Origin: Pelotomaculum_B sp041645005
GTDB taxonomy: Bacteria; Bacillota; Desulfotomaculia; Desulfotomaculales; Pelotomaculaceae
DNA: 14,009 bases
Assembly: GCA_041645005.1 (NCBI GenBank)
Contig: JBAZQW010000035.1
Coordinates: 1-14,009, forward strand
Direction of reading: 5' to 3'
Positions 12,531 through 14,009 of this stretch are shown here, in pieces (within the stretch, counting starts at the first letter, position 1; each line of letters begins with the position of its first letter). Made by a program: the position numbers and the translations under genes. The notes under the pieces are model-generated. The model saw only the letters and a program-made list of their open reading frames with translations. It did no database searches and was not told the DNA's origin.

Positions 12531-14009
12531 GTGTCTGGTAACAAGTTCAGGAATATCGCCATTATAGCGCACGTGGATCATGGTAAAACCACCCTGGTGG
12601 ACGCCCTGCTAAGGCAGAGCGGTATTTTCAGGGAAAATCAGCAGGTGGCCGAAAGGGTAATGGATTCCAATGACCTGGAAAAGGAGCGCGGCATTACCAT
12701 CCTGGCCAAAAACACTTCGGTGCGCTATGGCGATATTAAAATAAATATAGTGGATACCCCGGGCCACTCCGACTTCGGGGGTGAGGTTGAACGGGTTTTG
12801 AAAATGGTGGACGGTGTCCTGCTTCTGGTGGACGCCTTTGAGAGCACCATGCCCCAGACCCGGTTTGTGCTGCGCAAAGCTATGCAGCTGAATCTGAAGC
12901 CTATAGTGGTAATAAACAAGGTGGACCGGGAAGGCGCCCGCGTTTCAGAGGTTGTGGACGAGGTGCTGGATTTGTTTATCGACCTTGATGCCGGCATAGA
13001 GGAACTGGATTTTCCTATCATCTACACCTCGGCCAAACATGGAACCGCCACCAATGACCCCGACCTGCCGGCCCAAAACATGCAGCCCCTTTTTGAAGCT
13101 ATTATTAAATATATACCGGCCCCCGCCGGTGATGTGGACGGCCCTCTACAGCTGCTGGCAAACAATACTGAGTACGATAACTTTGTGGGCCGGATAGGGC
13201 TTGGCTGCGTTAAGCGGGGCAGAATCTCCGCCGGACAGCAAGTGGCCGTTATCGACCACGACGGAAACCTGCGCCAGGGCCGCATTGGCTCTCTTTACGT
13301 GCATGAAGGGCTGGAAAGAACAGCGGTAGCAGAGGCTGTCTGTGGTGAGATTGTGGCTTTTTCCGGCTTGGAAGATATCAGGATCGGCGAAACGGTGGCC
13401 TGTAGGATCCAACCGGAGCAGTTGGAGCCTATCACCGTGGATGAACCTACCCTGCAGATGAACTTTATGGTCAACGACAGTCCTTTCGCCGGCCAGGACG
13501 GCAAATATTTAACCTCCCGGCATCTCCGGGCCAGGCTTTTCAAGGAGATGGAGAAGAACGTCAGCCTCAGGGTGGAGGAGACCGACAGCCCGGATGTGTT
13601 TCAAGTGAGCGGGCGCGGCGAACTTCACCTGTCCATCCTGATTGAGACCATGCGACGGGAAGGGTTTGAAATGCAGGTGTCGAAGCCGGAGGTTATCTTG
13701 CGCTGGGACGCGGGACAGCCGATGGAACCCATCGAGCTGTTGATGGTAGATATCCCCGAGGAAGAAATGGGCGTGGTTATGGAAATCATCGGGGCTAGAA
13801 AAGGGGAAATGATCAACATGGGCCCCCTCGGCCCGGACCAGCTGCGGCTGGAATTTAAAATACCCGCCCGGGGTTTGATCGGCTTTCGCTCCCAACTGCT
13901 TTCCGAGACCAGGGGCCACGGGGTGATGAGCCACCTCTTCCTGGGCTATGAGCCTCACAAGGGCGACATCAGGGGACGCTACCAGGGGGTACTGATCGCC
14001 TTCGAGTCC
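12531..14009 (+). CDS. typA: Translational GTPase TypA/BipA, 3' end beyond window
   Basis: Ribosome-binding GTPase of the EF-G/LepA class, involved in 50S assembly and stress or cold growth in other bacteria. 493 codons of about 605-615 are present. G1 AHVDHGKT is at 13-20, G2 RGITI at 53-57, G3 DTPGH at 75-79, G4 NKVD at 129-132 and G5 SAK at 167-169. Domain II follows (about 200-300), then the EF-G III/V-like domains, with the BipA signatures GQDGKYLTSRHLRARL, FQVSGRGELHLSILIETMRR and KIPARGLIGFRSQLLSETRG. The start is GTG 12531, 11 bases after GGGAGG; TTG 12528 would give 8-base spacing and GTG 12519 is also in frame. The missing part is the end of domain V and the C-terminal domain. Confidence 0.96.
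   Translation, partial: MSGNKFRNIAIIAHVDHGKTTLVDALLRQSGIFRENQQVAERVMDSNDLEKERGITILAKNTSVRYGDIKINIVDTPGHSDFGGEVERVLKMVDGVLLLVDAFESTMPQTRFVLRKAMQLNLKPIVVINKVDREGARVSEVVDEVLDLFIDLDAGIEELDFPIIYTSAKHGTATNDPDLPAQNMQPLFEAIIKYIPAPAGDVDGPLQLLANNTEYDNFVGRIGLGCVKRGRISAGQQVAVIDHDGNLRQGRIGSLYVHEGLERTAVAEAVCGEIVAFSGLEDIRIGETVACRIQPEQLEPITVDEPTLQMNFMVNDSPFAGQDGKYLTSRHLRARLFKEMEKNVSLRVEETDSPDVFQVSGRGELHLSILIETMRREGFEMQVSKPEVILRWDAGQPMEPIELLMVDIPEEEMGVVMEIIGARKGEMINMGPLGPDQLRLEFKIPARGLIGFRSQLLSETRGHGVMSHLFLGYEPHKGDIRGRYQGVLIAFES

Noticed and set aside
11747..13958. Minus-strand frames opposite the small genes and typA
   Set aside because: They are antisense to plus-strand genes with good start signals or strong motifs and have no supporting signals of their own.
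1..14009. Defence, secretion, biosynthetic or prophage system
   Set aside because: All large genes are housekeeping translation genes, a flavoprotein and a sporulation-associated gene; no nuclease, integrase, toxin or phage motif was seen.

Overview
The window reads as part of the chromosome of a spore-forming, Gram-positive Clostridia-type bacterium. The best guess is a Peptococcaceae relative (Pelotomaculum/Desulfotomaculum-like). The support is a ytxC-type sporulation gene, two T-box leaders in front of aminoacyl-tRNA synthetase genes, an L20-type leader before infC, strong purine-rich ribosome binding sites, sigma-A style promoters and frequent GUG/UUG starts. The genus is inferred from gene content and repeat style, not from a database match.

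The minus-strand block (1-11192) is a translation gene neighbourhood. In transcription order it runs: FAD-dependent oxidoreductase (HI0933/YhiN type), ytxC, a T-box, thrS, an L20-type leader, infC, rpmI, rplT, a SpoU/TrmH RNA 2'-O-methyltransferase, a second T-box, pheS and pheT. The pheT gene is cut by the window edge just short of its stop. Each T-box carries a plausible specifier codon (ACC for Thr, UUC for Phe). Each also has the antiterminator base expected for its tRNA discriminator (A opposite U for Thr, U opposite A for Phe). Both synthetase units and infC have their own sigma-A promoter with a 17-base spacer.

The plus-strand block (11390-14009) holds a 111-residue orphan gene with its terminator, a two-gene unit of a 76-residue charged protein and a 66-residue membrane protein, a strong terminator, and the first 493 codons of typA/bipA. 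The typA gene runs off the right edge.

Three repeat families sit between the housekeeping genes. A 9-bp AATCCTGNN family lies in the pheS-pheT gap and in short form beside rplT. A perfect 64-bp palindrome separates rplT from the methyltransferase gene. A GGGGACGGTTCTC cluster in direct and inverted copies lies between the thrS T-box terminator and the thrS start codon. These resemble REP/BIME-type elements, but no transposase gene is present here. I found no novel defence or metabolic system. The most interesting signals are these leader-embedded repeats, the AUU start of infC, an unexplained stretch of leader 5' of the pheS T-box, and the small unknown genes before typA.
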